Below are positions 14,944 to 16,209 of a DNA stretch of 16,209 nt, piece after piece. The notes beneath the pieces were generated by a model. The model was not told the DNA's origin and ran no database searches. It was given only the letters and a program-made list of their open reading frames with translations. Location of the stretch: positions 1-16,209 of the forward strand of contig JAHWKC010000012.1 in assembly GCA_019348095.1 (NCBI GenBank), given 5' to 3'. This DNA comes from Pseudomonadota bacterium (GTDB lineage Bacteria > Pseudomonadota > Gammaproteobacteria > Xanthomonadales > Xanthomonadaceae). The position numbers and the translations under genes are program-made. The first letter of the stretch is position 1; every line of letters starts with the position of its first letter.

Positions 14944-16209
14944 TCAGGCGTGGCGGTCTGCCTGATCGTCGGACTCGCTGGCGGACTTGCCCTTGGTGGC
15001 CACCTCGTCGGCCGCTTCCGCGGCCTTGGCTGCGGGGGACGGGGCGTCGAACAGCCCTGCGGTGCGCGGCTGCTGGGTTGCCTCGGCCGTGTCGGGCTCC
15101 GAGGCGGTCGTCGCGGTGGCGGCTTCCGCCGGTGCCGGTGCCGGGGATGGCGCGGTCCTGACCGGCTCGACGGCGGCCGTCGGCGGGGCCTCGGCCGGTA
15201 CCGCGTCGGGTTCAACCGCGACTTCCTCGACCGCGGCCGGCTCGATCACGGCCGGCTCGACTGCATTGGGCTGCACCGGCTCGGGTGTCGCGTCCGTCAC
15301 GCCGCCAGCTTCAGCGGGCGTGCCGACGGCTCCGATCTGGCGGTCCTCGACATTCTCGCCCACCGGTTGTGCCTCCGGCGTCTGGGTAGCCGGGGCCTCC
15401 GGGAGGTGGGAGGTCGCCCCAGTGGCCGGGGCCGCAGAGGACGCCTCGGCCTGCGGTTCGGCGCCGGAAGATGACGCGTCGGTCGCAGGCGAAGATGCCG
15501 AAGCCGCCTCCGGGGTCTTGACCGCTGTCGGGGCACCGTCTGGAGCCTTGCTGGGTTCGGAGGCGTCCGGCGCCGGCGCTGGCGCCGCCTGTGCCGCGCC
15601 CTCAGCGGCTGCGACCGCCGGGGTCACTGCGGGCTCTGGTGCGGTTGGCGCTGGCGCGGATGGTGTCGGCGCGCGCTGGCCCGATGTGCCCTGTCCACCA
15701 GCGTCATCATCGAAGTCGAACTCCGGCTGCGAGCGGTTGGGCGCCGGCGCGCTGTCGCCGGATGCGGCCGCGTCGAGTTCGTCGGCATCGCTGCCATGCG
15801 ACTCATGCGAGTGCTCGGCATTCTTCTGCGCGTCGGCGGCTGCACCGTCTTCGCCACCACGACGGCGACGACGACCACCCCGGCGACCACGACGGCGGCG
15901 GCTGCCTTCGGCCTGGGCGTTGTTCTCGTCTTGCGAAGGCGTGCCATGGCCGTCGACTGCCTGGGTGCCGCCATTGCCACCGTTGCCCGCCTGCGACGTC
16001 TGCGCGGTTTCCGCACCGTCGCCAGCTTCAGCGGCGGGTAGCACAGGTTTGGCTGCCTCATCGGCCGGCGCGGCCGCGGCCGCCTTGGGCTTGGGTTCGT
16101 TGCGTGGCGGACGCTGGCGCGTGTTGGCCGAGCCGTCCTGCTGCGCATTCTCCTCCTGGCTGCCAAGCTTGTCGGCCGGGGCCTGCTTCGGCTTGGGCGT
16201 GTTTTGCTT
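14944..16209 (-). CDS. rne: Probable ribonuclease E, C-terminal part (runs off the window)
   Basis: The reading frame is open to the right edge and ends at a TGA at 14944-14946, giving 421 visible residues with no catalytic domain. It begins KQNTPKPKQAPADKL and passes through QRPPRNEPKPK. A strongly basic block, SRRRRGRRGGRRRRR, lies at fragment residues 103-117, followed by the acidic patch EFDFDDD (163-169). The remaining 250 residues are almost only Ala, Pro, Glu, Thr, Val and Ser. This matches the disordered, RNA-binding and degradosome-scaffold tail of RNase E in Xanthomonadaceae. RNase E cleaves mRNA, rRNA and tRNA precursors. The call rests on the Arg-rich block and overall layout; another Ala/Pro-rich protein (for example a translation factor or a TonB-like scaffold) cannot be excluded without the upstream S1 and catalytic domains. 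An intrinsic terminator follows the stop. Confidence 0.72.
   Translation of the reverse strand, partial: KQNTPKPKQAPADKLGSQEENAQQDGSANTRQRPPRNEPKPKAAAAAPADEAAKPVLPAAEAGDGAETAQTSQAGNGGNGGTQAVDGHGTPSQDENNAQAEGSRRRRGRRGGRRRRRGGEDGAAADAQKNAEHSHESHGSDADELDAAASGDSAPAPNRSQPEFDFDDDAGGQGTSGQRAPTPSAPAPTAPEPAVTPAVAAAEGAAQAAPAPAPDASEPSKAPDGAPTAVKTPEAASASSPATDASSSGAEPQAEASSAAPATGATSHLPEAPATQTPEAQPVGENVEDRQIGAVGTPAEAGGVTDATPEPVQPNAVEPAVIEPAAVEEVAVEPDAVPAEAPPTAAVEPVRTAPSPAPAPAEAATATTASEPDTAEATQQPRTAGLFDAPSPAAKAAEAADEVATKGKSASESDDQADRHA

Overview
The window is GC-rich chromosomal DNA, densely coding on both strands. It most likely comes from a member of the Xanthomonadaceae (Lysobacter, Luteimonas, Pseudoxanthomonas or Stenotrophomonas type). 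The clues are the serC-pheA-hisC-aroA order, the GTAG-headed palindromic repeats between genes, the GacA-type regulator, and an RNase E with a long Ala/Pro/Glu-rich tail. The genus cannot be fixed by eye. No phage, insertion sequence, CRISPR array or toxin-antitoxin locus is visible.

Left part (1-6274). A Tat-exported molybdoenzyme gene, msrP, is divergent from an aromatic/serine biosynthesis cluster: serC (phosphoserine aminotransferase), pheA (chorismate mutase/prephenate dehydratase), a hisC-type aminotransferase and aroA (EPSP synthase). hisC and aroA overlap by 4 bases. SerC feeds serine and possibly pyridoxal phosphate synthesis. AroA makes the precursor of chorismate, PheA turns chorismate into phenylpyruvate, and the HisC-type enzyme could aminate phenylpyruvate as well as histidinol phosphate. 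The cluster is a short form of the gammaproteobacterial serC-aroA supraoperon, without tyrA and without cmk-rpsA next to aroA. A dispersed inverted repeat sits between serC and pheA.

Middle part (6395-11350). A TonB-family energy transducer gene converges on aroA and diverges from serS (seryl-tRNA synthetase). A convergent azoR (FMN azoreductase) follows, with a perfect 24-base inverted repeat built of GTAG-type REP units in the gap. A LysR regulator gene is divergent from azoR and is its likely regulator. Next come a tRNA-Ser(UGA) gene with a clear terminator and wrbA (flavodoxin-like quinone reductase).

Right part (11529-16209). A fused alpha/beta-hydrolase-OsmC protein, probably for peroxide handling, meets a lipoprotein M28 aminopeptidase gene tail to tail. 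Divergent from the peptidase is a GacA/UvrY-like response regulator. About 400 bases of stacked REP elements and a two-way terminator then separate it from the 3' end of a leftward gene, probably rne (RNase E), which runs off the window.

Overall this is core and housekeeping DNA with several redox and stress enzymes (MsrP, AzoR, WrbA, OsmC fusion). I found no convincing new system. The most interesting material is the REP repeats with hairpin-preserving changes, the class II-like EPSP synthase, the apparent lipobox in MsrP, and the loss of usual neighbours around aroA and the gacA-like gene.
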